A DNA stretch of 64,000 bases from Raffaelea ambrosiae (GCA_002778195.1 PCDI01000002.1:124001-188000); one strand, 5' to 3'; shown: positions 34,201 through 45,733, counted from the stretch's first letter. Notes: generated from the letters alone by a model not told the origin. Translations and numbers: made by a program.

Positions 34201-35477
34201 AGTGTGACCCGACCACCGGACGTCCTCCCCGCTATCCCTACTCCACTACACCTCGCCCCCTCCCTCTCGACATGATCAAAGGCAAAGAAAATTGCACTCT
34301 TATCGTCAAAGTTAGCAAGATGTACCTGACTGCAGCTCCCAGGGAGGAAATCACATACCGACGAGCGGTCTGGGGCACCGACGTGTACACGGATGACTCT
34401 GATGTCGTGGCGGCCTGCATCCATACGGGTTGGATTCGCGGTGAGTGGCCGGCCGACGTGGACATCGATTTGCTGGACCTGGTCAATGGAACGGCAGTCG
34501 GTGGAAAGGAGGCAGGCGGTCGGAATGGTGCCCACAAGAAGGGTGCCGGTGCGGCCAACATCGCGGACAACGCCAAGAGCCAGATGCCTACTGTTTTGAC
34601 GGCGCCGCTTAAGTCAGGACCAATGCTCATCCCACCTGAAAAAGATCTCCATGTGACGCTTCTTATCCTTCCCACACTCGACAAGTACAGCTCGACGACT
34701 CGTTTTGGCATACGGAGCCGTGAATGGGGCGGCAACCCGCGCGAGCTACACCAGCGCCACGATGGCCTCAGTTTCATGATCACTGGAATCCGATGGGTGA
34801 CGAACGGGGCTGGTGCCCAGAGCCGTCTGCGCGGCAAGGCTCGGCGCGAGCGGATGCGGCAGGCAATGCGCGAAGTTGAAATGCAGCCAAGCGGAAGATT
34901 GGGGGGCATGTTTGGTAACGAGATGCCCGGCGCCACCGTCAATGGCAGCTCATCCGGCTTCTCGAGCCACTGGTGGCGTCCAGCACGGAAGCCGGGGAGT
35001 GAAGGTGATAAAGAAAACCGTCCAATGGCTTCTGAGGGTGGAAATGCATCTGGCCATTCTCATACCCTTGCTACTGGCAATGGCAACAGTGCTCCCCTAG
35101 GAGAACAGGGCCCCGAGAAAGGCACCGGCAATGGAAACAACAAGGAGCGGCCAAAGGACGGCCCGGAAGCAACCGATAACGTTGCAGACGTTGACATTCC
35201 CAACGGAGAGAGCGAAAACACAGCTGATGCCCAGCTTCAATGGGAGGAAGAACGCGAAACGAATGGCAAGATGACCGAGGGTCAAGAGCAGAAGGCACCG
35301 GAGAAGTCTGCCGAGGTGGACCCGGACCAGACTTTGGAGGAAATCACGGACGACAAGATGGAGGAGGACAAACCAGAGAACGGTGCCGAGAAGATGCCAG
35401 CGGCGACAGAAGGCAAGATTGGAGGCAAAGCCTCGGCCGACACGGCCATGAAAGATGCCGCAACGGTGGAGAAATGA
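31227..35477 (+). CDS. RXT3: RXT3-like subunit of the Rpd3L histone deacetylase complex
   Basis: Model join(31227..33763,33833..35477), 1393 residues. The 69-nt intron reads through in frame but has GTACGT, TTCTAAC and AACAG signals and sits inside a His tract, so splicing is likely. The N-terminal 950 residues are disordered: Pro/Ser/Gln-rich, a charged DREREREREREWERERQ stretch, a series of RDPR hexapeptides (about 471-531), then a long His run. The Rxt3 domain is near 990-1190: VWGTDVYTDDSDVVAACIHT, GWIRGEWPADVDIDLLDL and RSREWGGNPRELHQRHDGLS. The C-terminal 200 residues are acidic. Rxt3 helps the Rpd3L corepressor act on chromatin in the nucleus. The start ATG at 31227 has a good context (accaccATGG). 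Confidence 0.9.
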   Translation: MDSRQPPQPPPSSSRLPYPPRNDQSPLYSRPAYPPSASAHSPPSSYADSHHVHQRLPSDSSYYSQSRSYPSQHGGPEQSSNNSPVAHSITGHSRHPSAPSLSSTAPISRAMPPQSGSPPPGLCNHQGGPSHPSQGPPTSHSLSSYSLPPPQRPPTIPAGSAAAFPSPRELPALNSITRTGSSGSSMSISSMLGGPPVLSRDPPPPASASSQYGAAPMPPQQSQQQQGPAPSGGPGGTSGPNYSSSIHASPRMHSAAADYSPYRRPQTPPEHQRPYDARDPRAPGAAIGASPQQSVYATTPEMPRYGTPQSYSHQQRGPPPITAGDQRMGGGIPPRASSIPPPRSMDMVGRPGGPPPHPDAAYQRHEDHGPPAEYSPERRKYDEHPHQHQHQLSYMPDREREREREREWERERQVREMDMRDRERRERANTIGSDPGRPPQSVHAPEYIQRPQPQQQQQQLQPTPYGRQPDPRDPRELRDPRDIRDPREIRDPRDLRDPRDLRDPRELRDPRDFRDPRDSRDPRDSRDPREPPSWSRQPYDQPRPYELGAPQQHSRSEYPPSAPPPNNPPSASPYSQALPPQAPERYPPTSLPPPHSPSGVPPSGPTPYESPERHRLGLSHAPSQPQQQPQPQPQPQQLQQATSRLPASRTRPLDEAPPPPSVAYNGISGPPSGGNPLYDASRGRVPEDSPHHVPKNLLAVQEINRKGRVSPLPQAVQGAQPQSHGPAGEPAIKSEFGRMFAGIGSGVGMGISSPVSAGASLPFASGNSAGNSNGGLGLGMAGLRRDDQDAAHLEGSIDSSGKPTGRNKRRKVKEEDSARGDEDNNGRVTPLGKVKRPKTHAHHHHQYVLNKNVSAIDPLRNSNFLFLNSHHHNHHHHHHLDGVPPPPSQNASGPFKNKGDVAAQSPSQLPRDFSAASVADLPRAVSFPAEARQPQQAAALKNGVTASSPAIPALVVPRLVVLSQAVVDSVAHLPRNHLGDVVYEPKLKPARKCDPTTGRPPRYPYSTTPRPLPLDMIKGKENCTLIVKVSKMYLTAAPREEITYRRAVWGTDVYTDDSDVVAACIHTGWIRGEWPADVDIDLLDLVNGTAVGGKEAGGRNGAHKKGAGAANIADNAKSQMPTVLTAPLKSGPMLIPPEKDLHVTLLILPTLDKYSSTTRFGIRSREWGGNPRELHQRHDGLSFMITGIRWVTNGAGAQSRLRGKARRERMRQAMREVEMQPSGRLGGMFGNEMPGATVNGSSSGFSSHWWRPARKPGSEGDKENRPMASEGGNASGHSHTLATGNGNSAPLGEQGPEKGTGNGNNKERPKDGPEATDNVADVDIPNGESENTADAQLQWEEERETNGKMTEGQEQKAPEKSAEVDPDQTLEEITDDKMEEDKPENGAEKMPAATEGKIGGKASADTAMKDAATVEK
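32634..32820 (+). repeat. 18-bp tandem array encoding RDPR(D/E)x repeats
   Basis: About ten hexapeptide units of RDPR-(D/E)-(L/I/F/S) in a row within the RXT3-like protein. The DNA units are about 18 bp and diverged at third positions, so selection on the peptide seems stronger than on DNA. Confidence 0.85.
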
Positions 35478-35854
35478 AGAGATGCCAAAAAAAAATTAAG
35501 GCTGTCCCGAATAAGTGTGTAACTAATATGTTATTCGGGGGAAACCCACGAACCGACAACGCCACCCGTCTACTTTGAGCTGTACAGTAATTACATGAAA
35601 TGCCAGGCAGCAATTGAAAATGTTCTGATTCTCACAATGCGCACTCTTGTCTCACAATTTCCAAATTCCGTGTACAAGATCCATTTTAATCGTGCAAATG
35701 TTGTTTGTATCCTTCTACTAGGTGCGTTCTCCTATCCATATAGTTTTTGATCGTTTTTTATTCGTTATCGCTCTTGTGTACAAGCCGCTATCCACGTTCC
35801 GTTATTTAAGGTTTGTTGTTATTCCGCTCATCAGCTGCTGCCTTTCTCTTGCCC
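35478..35854. other. Convergent 3' flank
   Basis: Spacer between the stop codons of RXT3 and the minus-strand SDHAF4 gene. It is AT-rich in the second half and presumably carries both 3' UTRs. No coding signal. Confidence 0.6.
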
Positions 35855-36403
35855 CTAAAAGTCCGTCACCCGTCCGTTGAAGCTCCAGTCTCCTTGGCTG
35901 CCCCACCGCAGCGGCTCATTCTTCGGACCGCCGACCTCGCCCGTCTTCGGGTTACGGTCGCCCTCAAACTCGGGTGGCGCACCACGCCATACGCCATCAA
36001 TGGGGTTTCCGGCATCGTCCCTGGTAAATTCTTTCTTCGCTGCTTCTGCCGCCACTGTGGCAGCAGCGGCAGCATCGTCTCCCTCTTCAGCCGCCTCCGC
36101 GGCGGCTGCGGCTGCGACGTTGTTTGCCTCGACTGCCTCGGCGAGTGCGGCGGCCGCGTCTGAGTCGGCAGCTTCCTGGAGGAGTTTTTCGAATTCGGCC
36201 TGTTCTTCAGGCGGCAGTCTGGGTGGCGACGGGTGGGGATCGAACGAAGAGAGGGACCGGACAGCCGTAATTGTCAGAGGTGATGCGCGGAAAGTCCTTG
36301 GCAGAGAAGAGGTTGGGAAACCAGAGACAATACGGGGGGTGTTGGTACGGTGCGCAGCTGTGTACAAGAGGCGCGAGACGCGTCTTGACAGGGAGGAAGC
36401 CAT
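35855..36403 (-). CDS. SDH8: Succinate dehydrogenase assembly factor 4, mitochondrial
   Basis: Frame of 182 residues from ATG 36403 (an in-frame ATG at 36415 would add four residues). The C-terminal signature is unmistakable for the SDHAF4/DUF1674 family: GVWRGAPPEFEGDRNPKTGE, GGPKNEPLRWG, GDWSFNGRVTDF. The N-terminus is Arg/Ser/Leu-rich without acids (SLSRRVSRLLYTAAHRT), as expected for a matrix-targeting peptide. Between them is an Ala-rich helix (about 85-130). The factor binds flavinylated Sdh1 and helps assembly of complex II. The Ala-rich insert makes this copy longer than yeast Sdh8. Confidence 0.93.
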   Translation of the reverse strand: MASSLSRRVSRLLYTAAHRTNTPRIVSGFPTSSLPRTFRASPLTITAVRSLSSFDPHPSPPRLPPEEQAEFEKLLQEAADSDAAAALAEAVEANNVAAAAAAEAAEEGDDAAAAATVAAEAAKKEFTRDDAGNPIDGVWRGAPPEFEGDRNPKTGEVGGPKNEPLRWGSQGDWSFNGRVTDF

Positions 36404-36415
36404 GTTGCAACGCAT

Positions 36416-38489
36416 GGCAAACGAGAGGGTGGAAGCTGTGCTCAGCACTAGTGGTCATAGTGGTGAAGAAAACTTTCGAGGCCTCGCCGGCACCGGTGAC
36501 GAACTCTCCAAAAAAATCGGGTTTGCTGACTTATCGAGTTCGCAATCAGGCTTGGCGGCTCTAGCGTACCGGCAATCCACCTTTCTCTTTGCTACCGTGA
36601 TAATACTCGTAGCTTCTCCAATAATCTGAGCTTGTGTGGGGAAAGCCACAACGGCTGCGGCGATAATCTGGGAGAAGGCGCAAATGTTCTGGACGTGTGC
36701 CTTCGATTTTCACTGCTCAGTGAGCAGAAAATTGATCACTGCGCTGGGTGAGTTGTGCCATAAAAGGTAAGAATGGTGCAGGTAGGACTATCACACCTCG
36801 TAGCGACTGCCGAATGTACTAGGTAGTTATGTCATTGTGACTTGCAAGGTACCCCTCCGCAGTATATCAGATTCTTCACAGATCGACCTTCCGTTCGAAT
36901 CTGCAGATTCTGCTTGCAGGAACCGGTTCAGAAAGCTGAAGATAGCCGAGTAGGGAAGGAACGCCCCGGTCACAAAGCGCTCCCAACATGCAGACAGAAC
37001 AAGGTAAGATCACGCTCTAGAAACAGAAGGCGCAGCCGGACGCATAAAAGAAACCCCCATGACGTGAAACTAGATTCTCTCAAGACTAAACCTAGACAAG
37101 CACCGCGGGAATCTCCCTTGCTCACAAACACCAGAAGCTTCACCGTCGATTCAACAACGAAACCATGCTAGCGGCGCAACCCGACACTCGCGCGATGATT
37201 TCTCGGGCGCATGTGGTACCCAGTCCTAACTAAAGCGACGATTCGGCAAGTTATTAGTGTATGGCATGCATAGCAGGTTACATAATACGTATGAGTTACG
37301 GGGGCTTGCAAACAGCCATGCGAGCCCACCTGCCAAAACGAACCACTAACAAGCCCAAAAGACTCAGCCTTCTGCCGATCCTGCTTCCAGAGGCTTGTTA
37401 CGCTGGCCACGTCAATGCTGGGAGGGCGACGGAAGAGATACCGCTGGCACCGTTGTGGGAGCTGTGCGACGATTGGCTTCTTTGGCTGGCCGCATGATCA
37501 TCTGCTGCCGCTGGTTGCAGACGGCATCGCTGCTCCCATTCGCTGCATTTGCTGTCCCACAGCCAATCAGCCGGGCCATGTCTGGCTCTGTCGTGCCTCT
37601 GCTCCCACCACTGGTGCTCATCGAGCGTGCCCGCCCAAATACGATGGGACCATATCTGATGTACGCACAGCACGTCGAAGGGCCGAACGAGCCCGCCTGT
37701 GGACGCCTGGACGACCAATCGGCAGAATGCGTAACAGCCCTGGCGGCCACCCACATCTGCCACCTTCGTTCTGCTCAGGCCCCCCTGCCCTCCTCCCCCC
37801 ATCCCCATATCCCCTTCTATTTCTTCATTATCTGCCTGGCAGACAAGAGTCAGTCCATCTTGTTTTCTGTGCTCCGAGTCGCCAGATATTGGACGGCCAC
37901 ACGGCCACACTCCCCCACAAGCAACGGTCAGAGCCTCTTCCCTCCATCCTACACCCGATTATACTTTCCCCTCAGTTGTTCCCTTTTTTTTTTCTTCTCT
38001 CTCCAATTTCCGTTTTTTGTCATCTCCTTCTCCCGTCAAAAATGCCACCGTCCATTAAGGTGTCTGCCTTACATGGATGGTCCCGAACGTCTTGTTCCAC
38101 TAGTCGAGCGTTCTTTGCAGAAGACTTTTAGGCTCATGGCTGTCATTCGAGTTCTGCTACGTTAGCATTCTCTCCCTGTTCATGGTTGAGGCGTGGTCGA
38201 CTCCGAGCCACCAGATCGCAACCAACTTGTTGCCTCTTCAACAACACCTCTATTCCCTACCATATCGTACCCCGAATAAACAGCGTTTGGTCTCATCTCG
38301 GAACTCTCGCAATCCTCGTCTTGGAGTTTCTATACTCCTCCTGGGGCGCATTGTTTGCTTGTCACTTGAGCTCGCCGACTGCGGCCTACTTTGTCAACAT
38401 ACCGACTGCTTCTGGGTCAACACCGAGCTTATAGTCTCGTGGATTTTTGCGCAGCGCCGTATTAGGCGTGTCGCCCTCACATCTCGACA
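36416..38489. other. Divergent promoter and long leader of the FHA kinase
   Basis: No gene is supported; several overlapping plus frames at 37395-38165 disagree in phase. C/T-rich runs near 37970-38040 look like a fungal 5' leader. A TACTCGTA word occurs at 36604. GTTCGAATC at about 36893 resembles a tRNA T-loop, but no cloverleaf can be drawn. Confidence 0.5.
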
Positions 38490-40504
38490 ATGGCATCCGA
38501 CTCTTCATGCGATGGGCCGTCCTTCTATCTTGTTCCCGCTAATAGATGTGCGTACAACGTGCTGGACCACCATTCGAATGCCTATCTGAGGCAGGAGCGT
38601 GATGATGGAGGCGGGGTGGCCTTGCATCTCTCCTTCGGCGACTTTCAAAGAGCTCGAATAACCATGGGCCACTCTGGCTGTGACGTTACTATTCCTTATG
38701 GCCACAAAACGAAAATTCACCGTGTCCAATGTATTTTCAAGTATAATGCCGACACTGGTGCTGTTGTTCTTCACGACAGGTCTGAAAACCGTACTACAAA
38801 GGTCTATGATCCTGACGCGGAACTTGCCGTGCCCTTTTCTCGTGCGCTTCGATCTGTTGTCGTGGCCAAGGGTTTTAACAGCAAAATTGCCATTGGTTTC
38901 GACAAATACTATCAATTCCAGCTCGTATGGCATTTCGAAACCATCCGGTACTTTTCTCCTTATCCATACCAGTTTGGCCCAAGGCAAGACGAGTTCGACC
39001 CAGACAAGTTCCGCTACGTAAAAGGAGACGAACTCGGCTTTGGTGGCTTTGGCACTGTCTGGAAGGCAGCTGACATCCACAACGGCGATGCTATGGCAGT
39101 GAAGCGTTTCCACAGCCTCGGCGGCAAAGGCCACGTTTATGCCATACGGGAAATCAACAATTCGTTGACTTTGTCTGAAAACAATCAGACTAGACATGTA
39201 AGTTGGTCTCGTTTTTGGTCTTTCTTATCCCATTCGGAAGTGCCTTTGCATCCGTATTTTTCACCTCGTCTCTCCTGGTCCGTCTAACTCCTGGATGCCA
39301 GGACCATATTCTCCCGATAATAGACGTTGTGTACGACAAGAAACACTTTCAATGGATAGAAATATTCATGCCGCTCAAGGATGGCTCCCTCGCGTCTCTG
39401 GTCAAAACTGAAGCGCCTCTCGTCACAGACGCCGAAATTGCACACACGGTCCTTCTTCAGATGCTTGAGGCCTTGCGATATATGGCCAGCAAAAAAATCG
39501 TTCACCGCGATATCAAGCCGGAGAACATCCTCTATGACGTGCGTGAGTTGCATGATGGGACGCCGTGCTACCACTTTATGCTGGCTGATTTCGGCCTGTC
39601 CAACAAAGCCGCTGCAGCACGCAGCATGGCTGGGACTGGGCCGTATATGGCTCCAGAAGTGTCCAGCGGAGGCGATCAGACGCACAAGATGGATATCTGG
39701 TCTCTCTTTGCGACAATTGTATGGGTCCATGACACAAATGGGTTTCGAGGCTACCAAGAAATGGATGTGCGAAGGGTGCACCTCTTTTTGATGGATGTGG
39801 CCAGACTCCCCCTGTTTAGCGACATCAGTGACATGGCTGCTTATGAACCAAAGCACCGCGTGTCGGCTAAGGATCTTCTAGCCCGGCTAAACCGTCTGTC
39901 CAGCGCCCCTTTCCCGGTCAACACCTTGGCTAGCGAATTTGACCAGATGAACATTGGAGGGGGGGACAACACGCAGAGCTGGGGTGGCAGCGGCGAGTTT
40001 ATTGACTTCATACCCGATGACGTTGCTCGTGAGTTTGCCAGCAGGAACGATAGCACAACGCACCGGAAGTCTCGCGGTACCATGATAGGTCATTCGGCGT
40101 TGGCTGAGTTTGGTGGTCCCTCCACCTATGCAGCCGATTCGGTCACCCCCAGAGAGGTCAGTGATTGTTTCAATCTGCCCTTGCAGATATTCCTTGCCAA
40201 CATGAAACCCGTCATGCTCGAGCCTCAGCTTTGTGTTTGGCTTTCTCGCCTCTTTTTCTTCCTCTCCCATGCTCTCGGTTATTGTCTCATGGAAAATTCT
40301 AACGTTTGGGTGTAGCTTCGCGAACATGGACGCATCGGTCACACCTACATGGAATACCCCGAGAGCCAACCGCGCCAGATAGTTGAAGAGGGTGATCCAG
40401 CCGAGCAGATCATCGACCATGACGAAAACATTGACGAAAACGAAGAAGATGCAAGCAAGGCCGACCAAAAGCAGAACGAGTATCCCGTCAACTATGGCTA
40501 CTAG
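38490..40504 (+). CDS. FHA-domain serine/threonine protein kinase
   Basis: Model join(38490..39197,39302..40156,40316..40504), 583 residues. Residues about 45-115 read as an FHA fold (FQRARITMGHSGCDVTI, then IHRVQC and HDRSENRTTKVYD), a phosphothreonine-binding module. The kinase domain starts near 180: Gly loop LGFGGFGTVWKA, lysine in AVKRF (about 204), HRDIKPENIL (about 303), DFGLSN (about 332) and MAPEV. A disordered acidic tail (EEGDPAEQIIDHDENIDENE) follows. Both introns (104 and 159 nt) have CTAAC branches and phase-0 joins. FHA plus kinase recalls Rad53/Chk2, but the order and divergence fit the expanded FHA-kinase families of filamentous fungi; the pathway is not known. Confidence 0.87.
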
Positions 40505-41428
40505 AAACCCCAACTTCACTGCCGTGGCTCTCTACTTACGTTGAACCTGATTTGTTTTTACATAGCTTGTCGCCCAATGGAAGGGTGCATTCAGAGTGTG
40601 GCTGTAGAGTGTGACTGCTGAGGCACGCTCTACACTTTACAATTGACGTTGCGATTATTGTACGACGAGACCACGATTGCTGTATTTTTTTTTGTTATGT
40701 TGGCATTTCCCATCACGATTTCATTCTCAGCCCTGCTTCACTGCTATTGTCCCTCTTCTTTTTGCTTCTTATTCTCATACTGCTGTCTGGTGTTCCAGGG
40801 AAAACCTATACAGAAAAGTGCCACAACCAGCAGGTGCCTTATGAGAAGGGGCAGGAACGCACATATTGCTAAGGGAGAATGATGCATAATATTTTCACTT
40901 TGTAAAAAGAGCTTTGACGCATAGCCTGCGACGTGGTCTCAAATTAGGTAGTACGGGTTCGCGAAGCTCGACTAAACCGGAGACATGCCATTATGCGAGA
41001 GCATGGCGTTTGCAGACTTCACTTTGAAAGGCTATCCCCCCCCCTGTCCTGAGTGAATTTCTGCTTCGTACGGCTCTTTCCATACAGTTTGAGCAAGAAA
41101 TTCGAGCAAGAGACAACTTCCATAGTTATCGGGGTTTGCGCGTGATAGCTGGACAGTGACCTGTAACCAGTGACCTGTGCTAATTAAGAGTGCGGGAGCA
41201 GCCGCGGGGCGGCTGCAGCGGCCGTGCGGCTCTAGTGATCGGGGCCATGGATCAGCAGGCACTGTGGAAGGGGCTGCCTGGGAAAGGGTGTAATAAGATA
41301 CGTACACATACGCCTAGTTCAGTAACTGTGTGATCGGCAAGCATTTGCCGTGGCCGTCCTCTTCTCTCGTCTATTTTCAGGGATGTAACTACTGCGTATA
41401 CATAGTAAATAGGTCGCAAGCGGACAAG

Positions 41429-41554
41429 CTACAGACCAACTACAGACTACAGACCACCTACAGACTACAGACCACCTACAGACTACAGACCACCTACAGA
41501 CTACAGACCACCTACAGACTACAGACCACCTACAGACTACAGGCCAACGACAGA
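41429..41554 (+). repeat. 18-bp minisatellite, seven copies
   Basis: The unit ctacagaccacctacaga repeats seven times, the five central copies being identical and the outer two carrying one or two changes. Similar but decayed sequence continues to about 41590. The array reads open in frame, but no gene surrounds it. Confidence 0.95.
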
Positions 41555-43858
41555 CTACAGACTACATGTAGACCAGTTACAAACCACAAAAGCCAGACGA
41601 CACTTCCGTACACCGTAAGATAGGCACTGTAGGATAGGTTGAATACCGGACGAGAAAAGAGCGGGGAAAAAGGAAGAAATCGCTGTAATTGAATAGTCGC
41701 CGCAGTAGACCAAACTAAAAGATGAAATCCTGTACATAACTTCGGATGGACTGGTGAGTCCAGAGAAAGCGCTAAAGGGTGAAGAATCTGAGCCACGATA
41801 GCACAGCCACACTATTCATTTCGTTTTAAATTTTTTTTTTGTGGACAGAACTGCGTCTTTGGGATCGGTGTACTCGTAGGCTATTTTTACTCTCTGGTCT
41901 TCTCTTCTGAAGCTAGCTCAGTGGTCTGAAACCAACGGACTCCTGCACGTATTTCCAAAGCCGGAAGCTATTACTTTGTACTTTGGTATGTAGACATAGT
42001 ATGTACATAGTACGATACATCTTCACGATGAACGGCGACAATGTTCCTTCCTGTTGAAGGAACGCAAACGTTTTTAGAAGCCGGTACCAAGTTTGGCCCA
42101 TGTCAGTCTCGGTTGCTGTCAAATGTGTGTCAAGTAATACGCGTACGACTATACGGGATATGCGGTACTACATTATCAAGGAATTGCCGTTTTGACGCAA
42201 TCTCTTTGTGACAAACAGAGAGGCACAGGAACAGAGAAACAAACGAAAACATGAGCCATTCATCCGCGTACAGTGTAGCCTCCTCCTGCAAGGGACACTA
42301 TGACGGCCACCGAATGAGCACTGATGAAGTAAGGGTACGACCGAATAAGTAAAGGAGAGCATGCCATGTAATAGTTAGTAGTTACGTTGCTAGTTGATTA
42401 TGTAGCACGCTGCACAGTGCAAATATTGCACTTTCTTGACGAGCTGCGTTGCCAGACAATAAGTTAGTACGCGGGTATTCCGCCGTGCGTAGCTAATGGG
42501 ACACGTGCCAGGGCAGTGAGCCAGAGCTTGTTTGATCTATTCTTTTGGTTCCGAGATGAGGCACAGCAAAATCGACGATGGGGCGGAGGCGCCTGGCAAC
42601 AAAACATGCCGTTGCTGTTTTGCATTTTGCTAGTTGGAACTTTGCCCTGTTTTGCAGAAAATCTCCTCCTTTCCGTTTTCCTCTTTCCTTTTTCGCCTCC
42701 GCCGCACGTTTCACCAAGAGATTTGATCGCCCCCTTGCGTGGGCCAGCCATGGTGCGTGTTTTATTTTTACGCCTGGCGCGTGTTTTGGGAGAAAGAAAC
42801 AAAAAAAGTGAAACATAAAATGAAATATTAATTAATAATAGACACAAAAAGAAAGAAAACCGTCTTCTATTCATTTTCCCTTGAAACACTGTGAAAAGGG
42901 AACAAAATTCAAGATCCCGGAAACGTTAAAGCCCTGACAGGGGGGCCCACGGATGGTTTGGAGACGACACCGAGCTTTTCCGAAAGAGAAAATATGAGGA
43001 AATGGGCCATGTTCCAGCCAGCATCCCGGCCAGTGATCCGGCCAATGTTCCATTCTGTTCCAAGTTTCTCCCATTTCTCCAATTTTGCCGGGACCTGCCA
43101 CCCCCCCCTGGAGCCAACAGCACAAAGCCAGTACGCGCACTGCGGAGGGATGCTGATCACAAGAACGGAAGAGCAACACACAGCCGGGCTGGTTGTACCA
43201 TGCATGCATGTAAGACTAAGAAAGAATTGAGAATGGCCTGGATCATGTTTTTGGTTCGACCATACGGCGCTTGCTGAGCGCACGTGACGTTTCTTACAAG
43301 CATATTAACTGGGAAGTCTAAAGTATAGTTAATATGTAGTTACGATACAACCGCAGACAAAGACAGGATGGACATGTGTGTAATTATGTTTGTGATGGTG
43401 CATACATAAGTACGAGTAGTAACTACTTTGTAGAGCACGGGTGACGAGGCAGGACGGTAAGGACGCTGCAGTGCCGAGGCGCCGCGCACGGAAGCACGCC
43501 TGTGCTGTTCTGCACCTCTGGCTTAAAGAGGGGGGGGGGGGGTCTTCTGACCAAGGCCGGACACGTATCGACGGGTAAGCCAGAGGTGATGGGAGTCCAG
43601 CAGTAGAAGGGACGGTTTGCCGCAGGCGCATGCTGACGTTATTAACAAGCACCAGCCAGAGATAGATCAAGACGGCCAGAAGGGGCACGAAGAAGAAAAA
43701 AGGACGACAAGAAAGAGACCAAAGCAAGGCGTTTGAGGCGCTTTCGGCTGGACTAGACCGCTCAGGGCGACTTTGAGACAAACAGGGCTGGCCGGTGGAG
43801 ATGGTGTGTGGCCGGGTTGGCTGTGTGGGTTGTGCGGTTTTGGGCAGAGTCTGGGAAG

Positions 43859-43952
43859 ACCAGCCAAAAGGAACCAGCCAAAACAGCCAAAACAGCCAAA
43901 AAGGAACAGCCACAAGGAACAGCCACAAGGAACAGCCAAAAGGAACAACCCA
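43859..43952 (+). repeat. Degenerate tandem repeat (aggaacagccacaa-like)
   Basis: Short units built on cagccaaaa and aggaacagccacaa alternate across about 90 bp. The two aggaacagccacaa copies are perfect; the rest are diverged. Confidence 0.8.
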
Positions 43953-45733
43953 AAACATCTGCGAGAGGATGCAGCGCGATGCAAAGGGCCTCTGCATGAA
44001 CACGACTGTTTGTACCTTTCTGTCTTGTACATAGTATCATCCATTCCTTCCTATTTCGGCTTCCCTTGTCACCTCCACCACCACCGCCAAACCGGGCTCC
44101 TCTCATCCTTCTGACCTTCCCACCTTCCCAGCGCACGCCCACCCTCCGTCCCTCATATCTTACTGCACCTTCTAGAACCGAGTGGGCCCAGACCCCCTCC
44201 TGGCCCGAATCCTTCAGCCTGGGTCCGATGATGAGGGTGTGCAGACACGCCCACTGAGCTTGGTGAGTGCCCTGTGTCTTTCGATGGTATCTTACACACG
44301 AGTAAGGTACTCACTCCGCACGGTGTACCAGGGCCACCCGCTGCGTGCTGCCGCCTCTGCTGCTCTGCCTCAGCTGCAATCCCGTGATCCAGGTCTATGT
44401 ACTCCACCGGCCATCTTTGCCCTGCTCTCATGGTCTCCCTGGCCTGCCCACCTTGTACTCGTACCTACCTCCCCAGCCTCTCCTCCCCGAAATGAGAATA
44501 CAGACATGGGGGGCACTCTTCTGCAGAAAACCGGGGCATTCTCTCCTTCGGCTTCGGCCTCACTCTCCCTCCTGTGCGCCTTTACTGCGCTTCCTGCCCA
44601 ACCACAAGATGTATCTTGCTACTATGTATGTAAACAGGCTGCGCCTCGATCCTCTTCTGTCTTGCTCACTCGCTTCATTTCTTCTTCTCCTTCTTCCCTC
44701 TTTCCTTTCTTATCCCCTCCAACGTCCCAGGCTCGGCATGCGTCCGTTGTCATTTTCCCACAACTCATCCTTCTCACCACTATCACGTACACTCACTCAC
44801 TCACACACACACACCTCCTCCTTCCACCCCTTCCACCCTTCCAGCCCTAGTCCGCACTCTCCCGGGTGCCTAGCGGAACCGTACTTAGTGTATATATACA
44901 CACGCACAATCGCCAGCGTCTGCTGTCAAATACATCTATATTCTCGGACTTGCACCACCAATCTTACAACACTCTACTCTCACCAGCTCGCGCTCTGGGA
45001 CTGACTCTCGAACAACACTTAAACGGGAAAGGCCCCCCTACTTGGCCTCCTTTTCTGCTCCTTCCCCCTATTTAGAAAGTCTTTCGGCATTTTTCATACC
45101 CGGCATCGCCTAAGGCTCCTTGTCACGTACAAAGCTTACGAGTCCCTTTCAACTCTGACACGACAGCCTGCAAATAGTGCCTGTCGACTGTTATCTGTAC
45201 ACCGTTCCCTCTCTTTGTTCTTGGCCTCTCACTCATCAAAGGCTGTGAGGTGGCATCTCTTTCTTTGGTTCTTTCTGTCGTTCTTTCTTTCTCCTCCTTT
45301 TCTCTTTCCACAACCAAAGCCGGCCTTTTTATTCTACCAGTTGATCTGACATTTCTCCACTTTTTTTTCTGTCTCACAGTCCCATCCATCCCAGAAACTT
45401 GCACAGCACACACCCTTGGGTCAGTCACGTCGATCACATATACTGAAAGGGAGAGCGTGTAGTACAGTAGACATCGACCCTTTTGGCATTTTGGTAAATT
45501 TTTATTTTATTTTATTTTTGTTTCTGGTCGGATGTCCCCTCTATGGTTGGCGTAACTCGGCACTACCCGAGCAAAACACACACCGGCATCGACTTTTGAA
45601 TGATCACAACTACTCTGCGCCAATTGTGGTTCTGCCGTCAAATTCTCCGGCAACCCAAGCATCACAACGAGTCCAATCCTCCTTTCCCACCCGTTGATTG
45701 AATAGTACTGCACTGGTTGCAGTGAACACCAAT

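Larger units (their letters stand above)
40505..45733. other. Large gene-poor region
   Basis: No gene can be supported in over 5 kb. It contains an 18-bp minisatellite (41429-41554), a degenerate repeat (43859-43952), a G11 run near 43531, several ACATAGTA words (41400, 41994, 42005, 44029) and a TACGAGTA (43411). From about 44,050 to 45,730 the plus strand is C/T-rich, like a long leader of the small gene at 45734. Frames such as minus 43329-44003 derive from the repeats. Confidence 0.5.

Noticed and set aside
36885..36910. tRNA-like T-loop GTTCGAATC
   Set aside because: No matching T-stem, anticodon arm or acceptor stem could be drawn around it.
41429..41623. Open frame through the minisatellite (TYRLQT repeats)
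   Set aside because: An 18-bp unit without stops is open by construction; there is no flanking coding sequence.
43329..44003. 224-codon minus-strand frame
   Set aside because: Much of its length is the antisense of a degenerate tandem repeat; no start or domain support.
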